Under the pieces are notes generated by a model, which was given only the letters and a program-made list of their open reading frames with translations, made no database searches and had not been told where the DNA came from. Position numbers and translations under genes: made by a program. DNA of 64,000 nucleotides from Scatophagus argus (lineage: Eukaryota > Chordata > Actinopteri > Scatophagidae), in the NCBI RefSeq assembly GCF_020382885.2, contig NC_058502.1, forward strand, positions 11,683,950 through 11,747,949, in the 5' to 3' direction. Below, one piece after another: positions 45,301-56,202 of this stretch. How positions within the stretch are numbered: position 1 is the first letter of the stretch; every line of letters begins with the position of its first letter.

Positions 45301-47342
45301 TTTGCCTGCTATGAGAAACTCAAAAAGACTCTAAGTGATGTCATTCACCCAGGGGCTAACAGTCATTTGGCTAATGGTACCATAAAACATACGTATATAC
45401 TAATTAACAGTGACATATCCTGTAAATGCACAGATTGTGTATGACTATTTAACTTTGAGTCTGCCATAATATAGGTTGATATGTAGGACCAAATCCAACC
45501 CTAATGCCGGTCAACATCAGTGTGATCTCCGTGAAGCTGCTGACTCGGCCTCCTCTGGGTATAGAGCAGACATGCCCTGACCAGTTTTTAAAAAAAAAAA
45601 CAAAAAACCCTGGCGCACCATCAAATTAGCTCTTCACAGTTACAGTTGTACATTGTAAAGAAGAGCCAGGGTCAGGAAAGCTAAACAAATGATCATCTTT
45701 CGGTCAAGTTCAGCGAAGTCACGCCGCCTACAAAACACAAAGACATTCAATTTGAAAACCTTGCTCTGAATGTCAACCATTTCCTTATTCCTTGTTCTCC
45801 CTACTCTCTCTCCTCCTTGTTTTCCAGTTTAGTGGGAGGCTGGGTAAGTCCTCTTTCTCCCATCTTATCTCCTCTCTCCTCTGTTGGTTCTTTCTTTTCA
45901 AGCTTATGGGTTTGGTTTGAATCTCCTTTGAAAAGAGCAGTTGACTGCCATGTCCACTAGGCGTCTCTCATTGCTCAGGTCTGGACTCCTGAAATTGGTC
46001 AGGCATGATCCCTAGTTTAAACCCATGCAACTGGCTGAATATTCATCAGTTCTGCTATGATGATAGATTGTTTTGAGCTTGACGTTTGCAGCTTTTAGGA
46101 CAAAGGCAGTGAAGGCTGTGACATGAACAAAAGGGTTCTTACTGTTGAGTGAAAATGCTTTTTTCCCTCCAATTCTATGTCTCTTTGCTGCAACGTCTGC
46201 TGTTGTCCTTATGTATTCTTCATGATTATCAATGTGTAGTTATTTCTGAGTTTTGTTTATTGCAGGAACAGCTGGGTGTGTGGCCACGCTGCTTCATGAT
46301 GCCGTCATGAACCCAGCTGAAGGTAAGGGCAGTGTTTTACAGTACAAAACCATATGTCCATTGACCATATGACTATTACCACATTTTCTTTCTTAAAACA
46401 AAAGTTTGCCATGCAGACATTTCAGTGAGGAAACTTACAGGTGCTACGTGTGGACCAGCCACCTTCGCATGTTGGCCTTAACACTGCAGTCTCACATATT
46501 GACTTTCACGGCTTCCTCTAGTCCACCTGCCCAAACATGTCAGTAGAAGGACACTGGTGAGAGTCCTCTTGTGCAGCTGTTAGATGGGGTGCAGCTGTCT
46601 GAGCGAACTCTATCAACGCGACGCACATGTTTGTGTGTATCTGAAAAAGCTGAATGTGCCTTAATGCAGGTGATAGCTCACTAATTTCTCCTTTTCTTTT
46701 TCTATCTTTGTACCTTTCGCACTGCCAACCTCGGACACATTTGGCCTTCTCTTCCCTCATTGCATTGTCACAGTTGTGAAGCAGCGCATGCAGATGTATA
46801 ATTCGCCGTACCGCGGCGTGTTGGACTGTGTACGTGCCGTTTGGCAGAAAGAGGGTCTTGCTGCTTTCTACCGCAGCTACACCACCCAGCTCACCATGAA
46901 CGTGCCCTTCCAGGCGCTCCACTTCATGACCTACGAGTACCTTCAGGAGCTCCTCAACCCCCACAGACAGTACAATCCCTCATCCCACATGTTGTCTGGA
47001 GCTTTGGCCGGTGCCATTGCGGCTGCAGCCACCACACCTCTGGATGTCTGCAAGACCCTGCTCAACACCCAGGAGTCTCAAGCCCTCAGCTCCTTGTCCT
47101 CTGGCCAAGGCCCCGGCAAAGTCCAAGGCCAAGGAGCCCACAGACACATCTCAGGCCTGGCCCATGCCTTCCGGACAGTTTACAGGCTCGGCGGCCTGCA
47201 GGGCTTCTTCAAGGGAGCCCAGGCGAGGGTCATCTACCAGATGCCCTCCACAGCCATCAGCTGGTCAGTCTATGAGTTCTTCAAGTACGGACTCACCAAG
47301 TACCAGCACAACAAGAGGAGAGCGCAGCACATGGAGGCTTAG
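42352..47342 (+). CDS. slc25a28: Mitoferrin-2, mitochondrial iron transporter (SLC25 family)
   Basis: Inner-membrane carrier that imports ferrous iron into mitochondria for haem and Fe-S synthesis. Coding exons: 42352-42696, 45148-45376, 46266-46322, 46774-47342 (1200 nt, 399 residues plus TAG; human is 364). The mitochondrial carrier repeats start near residue 93. The three Px[DE]xx[KR]-type motifs are PIDCVKTRMQ, NPAEVVKQRMQ (the usual variant of repeat 2) and [12 protein letters not shown]. Near-identical mitoferrin blocks include [20 protein letters not shown] and [20 protein letters not shown]. The poorly conserved first 90 residues and a Gly/Gln-rich insert ([15 protein letters not shown]) after the third carrier motif explain the extra length. 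An in-frame Met at codon 12 (42385) could be an alternative start. Intron 1 (42697-45147) and introns 2 and 3 show nothing else recognisable. The gene is divergent from pyroxd2. Confidence 0.95.
42697..45147. other. slc25a28 intron 1
   Basis: This 2.45-kb intron lies between donor GTAGCA and acceptor TTTTCCAG. The start (42700-43000) is rich in TTAGC/GCTAGC-like words. No exon, RNA gene or transposon was recognised. Confidence 0.55.
45377..46265. other. slc25a28 intron 2
   Basis: This 889-bp intron is bounded by GTACCA and TTATTGCAG. It contains an A-rich run at 45590-45607 and a weak interrupted inverted repeat around 45608-45670 (ACCCTGG and GCTCTTC against GAAGAGCCAGGGT). Nothing else was seen. 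Confidence 0.5.
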
Positions 47343-47802
47343 ATATAGATGTCTCCTTGGTTTAATCTCTTCTAATACTGCTCTGCCCCTCCTTTGGGGA
47401 GAACATGAATACGCACATAGAATCTGACTAAAATCCACGTCAGCTGTCCTTTCCCCGTCAGACATAGCAGATAAGAAAGACATCTTCAAAGACAGTTTGA
47501 GTAGTTATATTTCAGCTACACTATTTCAAGACTAGCTATGATTTGACTTATGTTGTTTCTCTCTTCTAGGAGAAGACATTCACACAGATATAGAAGTAGT
47601 TAATCTGGAGATATTTTTTTTGTAAGCATTTTAGTGACCACAGCATTCGTCCAAGCTGAGGAAAAATATGAAGAACTCACAAGTTTTGAGTTGGAGTCAG
47701 CAGAGGGCAGTAGTGTTACTTTTGTTAACTCTTGTAGTTTCATAAGCTTTGCTGTCCTAGGATCACGTTTTTATTTTCACAGATCCAAACATTGAGTCTG
47801 CA

Positions 47803-47808
47803 AATAAA
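47803..47808 (+). terminator. slc25a28: Candidate poly(A) signal AATAAA of slc25a28
   Basis: It lies about 460 nt after the stop codon. A second AATAAA follows at about 47846. Confidence 0.5.
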
Positions 47809-49874
47809 ACATATAACCTGATTCAGAGCCCCTTTCTGGATTTATGAATAAACTTTTTAATATCTCATAACAACACAGACATTCACTCAAAAATATTGTA
47901 TTGATTTGATATATTTTAAAAATGTTTTGGCCTTTTAAAATCAGAAAGCAAATCACCCCCAAGCTGAGAATATTTTGTTCTAATCTATCTAACACATTCA
48001 TCTCCTGGCACAGATCAGTCCCTTTGTAGAATTTAATTGCCAAATGGCAACTTAAATAATTGAGAACAAAAATTAAGAAGTTTTTATATCCTGATTAATT
48101 GAACTGTATAACTTGAAATATGGTCCAGTAGTTTTATTAATACAGTGATAATAGATCAGATTTGGGGCTCACTTTTTCTTTTGCAGTTGGCAGTTAACAG
48201 TTTAAATTGGATTTATATCTCCCCTTTTTTCATTTGTCATTGTTTAAAAATGCTCCCGTTACGTAGCTGGACAGAAAAATGCCAATATTCTAACTCTGAG
48301 GTATCTGAACAGTGTGTTTAATTTATTTCTAATATTTTGGATTCCTTGAATAATATTTTATTTTCAACAAATATATTAATTAAAATTTCCCTTATGTTTT
48401 TCCCCATTTCTGAGTTTGAACCCTCTTGAACGCGCTGTATGTGTTTGGCAAGAGCAGACCGGGCAGCATTAATTTGGCCATCTCTGTGCATTACCTGTTG
48501 CCATCAACCTGTTTTAAGTCTGTGAACTACTGAGATCAATTATCAGTGCTTGACAACAGAGGTTGTCTTTAATGTAGCCTGCTCAAAACGTAATGTCTTA
48601 ACTCAAAATGTCCAGGACTTCAGCATCCCACACAAATCTGTGCCCCCAGTGACTACACAGAAATGGAAGCTGTCGTTCTTATTGATTGATGTCTGATTGT
48701 TTCCAGCACTGAATTGCACTCGCTGAATAAAGACTGAGCAGCTGGGCCCGACTCACTGCTCATACATGATGGTTTTTCTCTTGTGATTTCTTTAGCTGCT
48801 TCCGAATGCAGATGTTACTCGAAGGTTCTTACTCAGGGTGTGTATAAAAGTTTGGAAGTCTTTGTTTCCCTGGTGAACAGAAACCAAAGAATGTAATGAA
48901 TGGAAAGGAGTCACTTCCCTTAGCCACATCTGTACTGCCCGGAACACATGGGAGTTTGTGTGTGTGTGTGTGTGTTTTCGGATATTTATTTTTAGTTTGA
49001 GGCAGGTACAGTTGTTTAGTCTTGAACACAGGTGCAGATTTCAACTTTGACCCTCAAGACTGAAAACACAAATTTGAACTTGTGGACACACAGCCTTGAA
49101 CTCATCAAATAATATTTTTGACAAAGTAGACTTTGATAAAGCAAAGCTGATAGTTGGTGTGGAACTGAGAGATATGTTGCACATTGAAAAACGATATTTG
49201 TGCTTATATGGAACTATGGCAAGTAACAAACTTAAAATAAAATTCAGAAAATTATACAAACACAACCATAGTGCGATGTCACTTGGAAAATCCAGTTCAA
49301 ACAAGTTGGGAGCTAACAGATATTTGTTCAGGACTAGTGATTGTGGTCAAAGACAAAAACACCAGAGAGTCTCCGGCTTTGAGACAAATTATCATCTCAT
49401 CCTGCACTCCAATGATGGTAATGATATCTGCAGAATTACGTATAAGCATTTCCCTCCATCACCAATTACTGTACAGAGGCCACTGCTTCTTAATTTAATT
49501 TAAATGCAGGAGGCTTGTTTGTAATTTTGATTTTTGTACATTAACTCCATATGACAGGCAGAGGTTAGGAACCAATATGAGCCAACCAACCAATTTCTTT
49601 TTTTTCTTTTTTTTTTATAGAAAATTAGTGTTCAAAATACATGCAACATTTCCCTGCCCCTTAAGGTCTTCATGTCCTCTGATTATGTTCACATCATCAC
49701 TCTATCTGGGAGAAACATGAATACTGTTTGTGGACACATCAGTTGCGGAGAAGCAGGTTTAAGGCTTCTTTACAGATCTTAGTGAGGAGTGATGGCCTCC
49801 ACAGAATGAGACACACACTCACACCCATGCTTGTCAGACAGACACCTGTTCAAACAGGGAGTGTTAATGAGCTG

Positions 49875-49880
<6 letters not shown>

Positions 49881-49920
<40 letters not shown>
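49881..49920. repeat. (CT)n microsatellite
   Basis: Twenty uninterrupted TC/CT units. Open frames across it yield Leu/Ser runs and are not genes. Confidence 0.95.
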
Positions 49921-49923
<3 letters not shown>

Positions 49924-50604
49924 CTCTCTGCATGTATACACTATGTGTGGCCTGTCTTGGTTCTTGCACTGCTGCTCAGCTAGCTTGAGCTTGCCCATTG
50001 TGTCTCTGGCGATGAATCTGATGAGAGACTGAATGGCAGGCTTTAAGTGAGTAGGAATGCCATGTGAAGAACTGGCACATGTGTAATGTGGTAATGTGTA
50101 AAGTGGTAAGAATACAGTGGGGCATCGGCCAGTGGAAACCGAATGTCAAAGTTGAGTTTCTTTTGCCCTGCTATTTTCTGCTTTTCAATTCTGTCTGTCT
50201 GTGTGGGAGAGTGTGACTGAGTGTGTCTGCTCCAAATCTCAGCATTCGGAGAGGAGTAAACTATTTAGTCTGGGTATTTGCCCTTTAATTCTCACTCTGT
50301 TTGTGTAAGACAGTATGCGTGTGTGTGTGTGTGTGTGTGTAGTCTGAGTAATAAGCAGAGGCAAGCAGCGTCAGGAAAGAAATACAAAGTCTCTTCTCTT
50401 CCTTTTCAGAAATCTGTATCACTTTCAAAGGTCAAGGTCAAATCAAAACAGCTTGAGGACAGAAGTTCAATCTTTAGCTTGGGAGCATTATGTATGACAA
50501 AATAATGTCAGCGCAGTGATCCACTCATTAGCTTTTTCTGGTGTTTTCAGCCTCATCTCAAGTGTCACCATTTGACCTAATTGCTTAACTTTGGTGTAAA
50601 ATGT

Positions 50605-50720
50605 CTGGTCTGTGGCTCAGGAGGTATATTGGGTCATCCACCAGTGGGAAGGATGGCGGTTCAGTCCCTGGCCTTTGGCTGCATATCGTGTGTCCTCCAT
50701 CCGTGGGTGTATTGTACATG
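50605..50720 (+). mobile_element. Degenerate tRNA-derived SINE
   Basis: The segment reads like the tRNA-related head of a common teleost SINE. A-box-like TGTGGCTCAGGAGG is at 50611-50624, GGGTCATCCACCAGTGGGAA is in the middle, and B-box-like GGTTCAGTCCC is at 50659-50669, giving the roughly 45-bp spacing expected of a polymerase III promoter. The GTGTCCTC that follows at 50689 matches the start of the usual SINE body, which then decays. No poly-A or repeat tail was identified. Confidence 0.65.
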
Positions 50721-52032
50721 TGGAGAGATCATGGCTCATGTGTCAGTAATGCTCTGTGTTTGCCTTGCTCCTTCTCGCTCACAGACTGATTACTTTGACC
50801 TTTTCCCAGTCAATGATCATGGGCAGATGATGTCGTCTGCTTCAGGAGCTCATTCCGCCTCTCAGCCTGGCCATTTCACCAGTGTAGATTTTTTTTTTTC
50901 CCCCACAGCTGTTGCATGTGGTTTTGAAATAGACCACACTTTATTTCAACCTGAGTTTTCATTTTCATTTCGTTTAAGGTTTAATTTAATTACACAAATC
51001 TTTTGTCATCCCTAAAATAAGTCTACCGGAACAGCAAGCACAATGCAGTCAGACAGAGACACTGTACTGGTTGTACAAGAACTGTAGCAATTTAATGATG
51101 CACTCAGTTTTTATAAAGTGGTTTCTCACCTTTGCAAACAAAAGCGCTTCCCCTTGGCAGATAATATGGGTGTTGCCTTAATTTTTTTTTTTAAACTGAC
51201 ACTGTTTTTTTTTTTTTTTTGGTTTGTTTCTTCTGTCTTTAGTGAAAGTTCTAACATGCCATAGCAGGACGAGTGTAATTAATAACTCTAATACCGACTG
51301 CTTTCCATGTAAGTGTGCCAATTCCATAGCTCTGATATGAGTTGGCTGAGATGCTTCATTGGAGCCGAGCTGTCATTAATGTTACGTAACACCAGAGCGA
51401 GCGTGTCCTGCTACAGATCAAAATGTCTCATGATTTTTGTCTTAACGCTGTTTTTATTCCCAAGCCCTGTACTGCATGCACAATTCATTTAATGCAAATA
51501 TGAATAAATATGATGCAAAGTCCACAGATACCAGAAAACTTTAAATAACTTACAAACCTAAAAAGAGAAGAAAAAGAGAATATTATGTTGAAATAAGACA
51601 CCTTTTCCTTTAAACAGGCCAATCAGTCCTTTTTGTCTCCCTCATGGGACATTTTACTTTTCTATCAAATCACCTTTACCTGTAAATGTCTGTGAAGTCC
51701 TTTAACAGGCAAATTGTTAAAGGACAAAAAAAATGAGCCTGACTTGAACCTGTCTGATGACTGAAAGATCAACCATTAACCACTTTAGCCCTTGTGTCTC
51801 TTAATGGAGAGATATGGGATGTTGTCACAGCAATTACACACTTTAACCAGTATTTACTTTACAATTTACCATTTTAAATAGATACAAAGACAGAGAGAAA
51901 GTGATTACTGTGGCACACTTTACACTGTCAGTCATAATTAACTCAGTGTGAGGAGATTGTGTATCAATGTGTAGATCAGTGCCTGCTGCCCTCTAAACGA
52001 AAGGAGATTACTTTATCTTTTCAACTTAATAT

Positions 52033-52069
<37 letters not shown>

Positions 52070-52123
52070 CACTGCATACATCTTCTTATGGATATATCTT
52101 AGTTGATGAAGGGCTGGCTGCCT

Positions 52124-52180
52124 CACACACACACGCACACGCACACGCACACGCACACGCACATGCACATGCACATGCAT
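52124..52180. repeat. Variant AC / ACGC / ATGC alternating purine-pyrimidine tract
   Basis: The sequence begins as (CA)n, becomes about five copies of a CGCACA hexamer, then about three copies of TGCACA. It is alternating purine-pyrimidine throughout. A plain (AC)15 tract lies 60 bp to the left (52037-52066). Confidence 0.9.
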
Positions 52181-54424
52181 GCACTCCCCTGTGTACTGGT
52201 GTAAGCCCATGTTTTGGAAACTCAAGACTTCAGTCAAAGCCCCTTACAGCAAGCACCTGTGGAGGAGTGTATCTCAAACGGACACACACAAACACACACT
52301 TGAAGAATGTGAAAGCCCGAAGAACTCACGTCCTCTTCAGCAACTCTCCTTCGGTCGCTCGCCTCCTCGTGCTCTACACGTATTAATGGCCTTTTTGTCA
52401 CTTCTCTTGTCAGCTCTCTCTCCATATATTAAGCAAATCATGACCAGAGCCCTCAGCATGAATTACAGAGTGATACAGGACGATAATGCCTGCTTTATTC
52501 CATCCTTGCCAGCTGCTAATGGACGAGGTGTGAATACAGGCTCTTCATCTAACTCTCTGGGATACACACAGAGACAGACACACACACACACACACACACA
52601 TATATACAGGTTTTGATCTCACGCTCCTTTGGGGTGCTGCTGGATAAAGGAGCTGTTGTTGTAATCCCTTTGGCTGCAGTCTCTCCCACTCAGGGCAGAG
52701 GAGAGAAGCCATGAGAAGAGCAGAGAGGCTCTAAGAGAGAGCAGTAAATAAACGATAATAACATGTGACACACATTTCTGCCTGTAATTTTTTTTTAAAT
52801 GTAGTTCTTTACTGGCATTCTGTAAAACTCGATCCCATAGAATAATCTGCAGGCAATCATAAATGAGATGCCATCACTGATTTTCATCATGTTTCATGTT
52901 TCCATTGTTGACCTCAAAACAAGTGTGTTAGTGTTAATTGGATTTATGCTATCTGATATTAATTATTTTTCAGAGAAAAGTGAGCTTGTCTTCAGCTGAA
53001 GCGATGATGAAAAATGAACCGCACCCTGACTGAGTGGGCCAGATTAACCCACTAGGGGGCCTTAGGGTGTAAAACGACCTTACACTCTGAGTTCCACTAC
53101 TTATACGCACATAATAGCAGCTATTTAAGGTACCAAAACAGAATTGTGATAAAATTCATATTATGTTGTTTGTTGTTTGTGATATTACTAGCTAGCTTCA
53201 AAGAACTACTATTTACCATTAGATCAGAAATGAGGAAATCAGACTCTAGTTATGAATAAATTGGTTTTTAGATTTTATAGTCACAAATGAGAAACTTGTG
53301 TTGCATAACGAGTTCTTAAACAGCTAAAAATAACAGTTTTAGTACTTAAACCTGCAGCTGTTAGTTTGTTTTATTCATGTATGAGTGGAATTCTTGCAGT
53401 TACAAATGAGCCAGAAATATCTGATTTTGCTGCGAGTTAGCACTGAATTGATAAAGATCCGGTGCAACTGGGCAGTTTGCCAAGTCATTAATCCAGCCTT
53501 GCTTTCACTGCCTTCTCACCCACTTTATAGATTAGATAGATATTTCTCAAATACATCTGTCCATACTGTTTTAAGACTTAGAAATGAGTAAGAAAAGATT
53601 CTTGGCTAGATGTCACGATCGACTGTTTCATTATTAACACTGATGTGGCTCCAAAGATGACAAAGTCAGACTGAATTATGAAGCATAGCAAAATGTGAAA
53701 ACTGCAGATGAGGGTCAATCCAAGAAAATCACTTTAAGATTATCAATCTACTGTGCCAGTTGTAGCTTGAATTTCTCCCAAAGTTGTGCTGATGCGGGGG
53801 AGATGTAGCTCCTGTCATCACTTAAGAATACAAGTTGGGGAGGAGAAATTCTTCCCACCACCACCACCACCACCAGCAGCAAGGATACAAGAAGATCACT
53901 AACACAGAGATACGCACACACACACTCAGGCGCACAACAATCCCTCTGTGGGAGAAAGCTGCAACAGGCGAGAAAACAGCTGTTTTTATTGAGAGCGTTT
54001 ATATGTGATGTGACGTGACACTGGCCAGCATGGCGGTGGTGAATGCTGCCGTGGCGTGAGGGTGAGCTTGAAACAGGATCCTCCTCACTTCTTGTGCAAT
54101 AAAAGAATAACATGCAAGACTTGCATTGAATAGAAAGCTCCTCGATAAATCCAAGTGTTTATAGTAAGATGCCATTGCTAATGGGCCAGAGTATGGAGAA
54201 GGGGAGAGAGGGGGAATAATGCTCCTACGGCAGGGAAACTGATATTTTCATACTAGCAGACAAAGCCAAAGTGTGATGATGAAAGAAAAAGTTAGGGAGG
54301 CTTTGTGCACAATTTAAACCATGTGTATGTGTAAAGAGGGTATATTTCAACTGCCTTTGTTGCCTAAGGAAGGATCCCCAGTTGGAAACTTACTCTGCCT
54401 CACCAAGTTCATGATCAAAGCAAG

Positions 54425-54425
<1 letters not shown>

Positions 54426-54458
<33 letters not shown>

Positions 54459-54629
54459 ATCATCCCTTGGGCCTATGGGAGTGAAGCTTTGTTAGGGTCT
54501 GATGAACTGCAGCATTGCTGTGGATGATCGCAGGTGTCCAGCACTTTCTCCCCACTGCCTTTCTGTCTCATATGTTGTGACAAATGCTTTTAAAAGGTAA
54601 GCGAGGTCATAAAATCTTCTTACAAACAC

Positions 54630-54665
<36 letters not shown>

Positions 54666-54783
54666 ATTAGTGCAGCACACGTGCAAGTGCAAAGACACAC
54701 TTGCAGTTCGTACTCACGACCTGAAGACCAAAACTGAAGTTGTCTGTCAATGGTGCAGACACGATGCCTTGCATGTGCGTGTG

Positions 54784-54822
<39 letters not shown>
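54426..54822. repeat. Cluster of three CA/GT microsatellites
   Basis: AC tracts at 54426-54456 and 54632-54663 are followed by a GT tract at 54773-54822. The GT tract is in inverted orientation to the first two. All lie in the gene-free interval. Confidence 0.9.
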
Positions 54823-56158
54823 CGAAGCAACACAGGTGCAGTCAGGGACGCTGAGGAAGAAACAGGCCTCCTGCCCTTTGAACTTGATCTTGAAAAGAAA
54901 GCTGTCTTTCCCTTCCTGTCAAATAAGCTTAACTGTTATGCCTTCGAGCTCTAGTCAGCACAAACTGGTCTGGTGAAAACCGTGAGCCACTCATTTGTTC
55001 ACCGAAAGCATTCATATTCGGCTCAGAAGTTTTCATTACAGGTGTCATTAGCTGTGACTGATATAGAAGCCATTATTTTATTCATTATTTGTTTTATTGT
55101 GGCTGACAGTCTGTGTTAAAGTTGCTAATTTGCTATCAACATGTGACCAAAAATATTTTTTCCCTTGCAGAAAGCTTCTGGCAGGATCTGTCCAATCTAC
55201 AATGTATCCTCTGGTGTGTAACTGGCCAACTTGAGTCTTGGGTGTGTGTCTGCAGACTTACGGAGCTACAGCATCAGTTCAAGGTTAGGACATATTTTTT
55301 GTGCTGAGTCTCTGTCCTTTGTCTTTTATTATATTCTTCTGGCTGTTCAAAAAACCTGGCACAGATGAGTACAAAATGAAGAGTGAAAACAGAGAGAAAA
55401 CAAAACACATCCGAACAATGTTTAATTTAAACTGCAAGCAGGTGAGAGGATGGCAGACATAAGGGACGACAAGCCGGCATCACCAAGGTTTTAAGATACT
55501 TTGGATGCTCTCTGTTTCACACAGCGGGGATGAGAGTACCTCTCATTGATAGTGTGGAGGGAGACCAGGAAGATGAGAGGGAGGAGGGAAGTTTGAGAGG
55601 CCGTAAGTGGGCCTTGAGTAGTTCCTTTATCAGCCTACTGATAGGAGACGTCTGTGTGTCAGAGCTGCTCAATGCTCTCCTTGTCTCTGCTTATCATGGC
55701 TAATTAAAACATTTGGATTCCTCCGGCCGGCTCTGGAGGAGTGTGTGTCTGTCTGAGCATGTGTGTGGGAGACATGAGAGCGGAGAGGAGTAAGAGGAAG
55801 GGTAGCTTGGAAGACTTCCTGTCCATCTATGGACAGAGGAGCTCAGCACACACTCGTTCTCGACAGCTGATAGACACACTGCTTCTACAGATGCATAACA
55901 ACACATCACACTAAATGCAACCTTTTCTGTTGTACTGTAGTGTTTACCATATATTACACTCATACTCATTGTACATTTTATGGGAATAGCTTAAAATATT
56001 CTAAACTGTACATACAGACATATGATGCAGACATGAGATAAGAGAGATGTTTGGCAAGGGGTTCATGACTTTGTTACTTTACTATTGTGCTTTGTCTTAA
56101 TCTGCCTCCAAATACACTCAGACTCTCAGTCCTGAACATCCTGTATCTGTTCTAATGG

Positions 56159-56202
<44 letters not shown>

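Noticed and set aside
45608..45672. Interrupted inverted repeat in slc25a28 intron 2
   Set aside because: The arms are short (7 and 7 bp against a 13-bp partner) and split by about 15 bp; too weak to claim structure.
49096..49503. 135-codon open frame on the plus strand in the gene-free interval
   Set aside because: Lys/Asn/Ser-rich AT-driven composition, no domain I recognise, no splice context, and no companion exon; most likely chance.
50581..51015. 144-codon open frame on the plus strand
   Set aside because: It begins just before and runs through the tRNA-derived SINE head and has no protein family character; a repeat-driven frame.
52179..52616. 145-codon open frame on the plus strand
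   Set aside because: It ends in a CA microsatellite that yields a Thr-His run and contains no recognisable domain.
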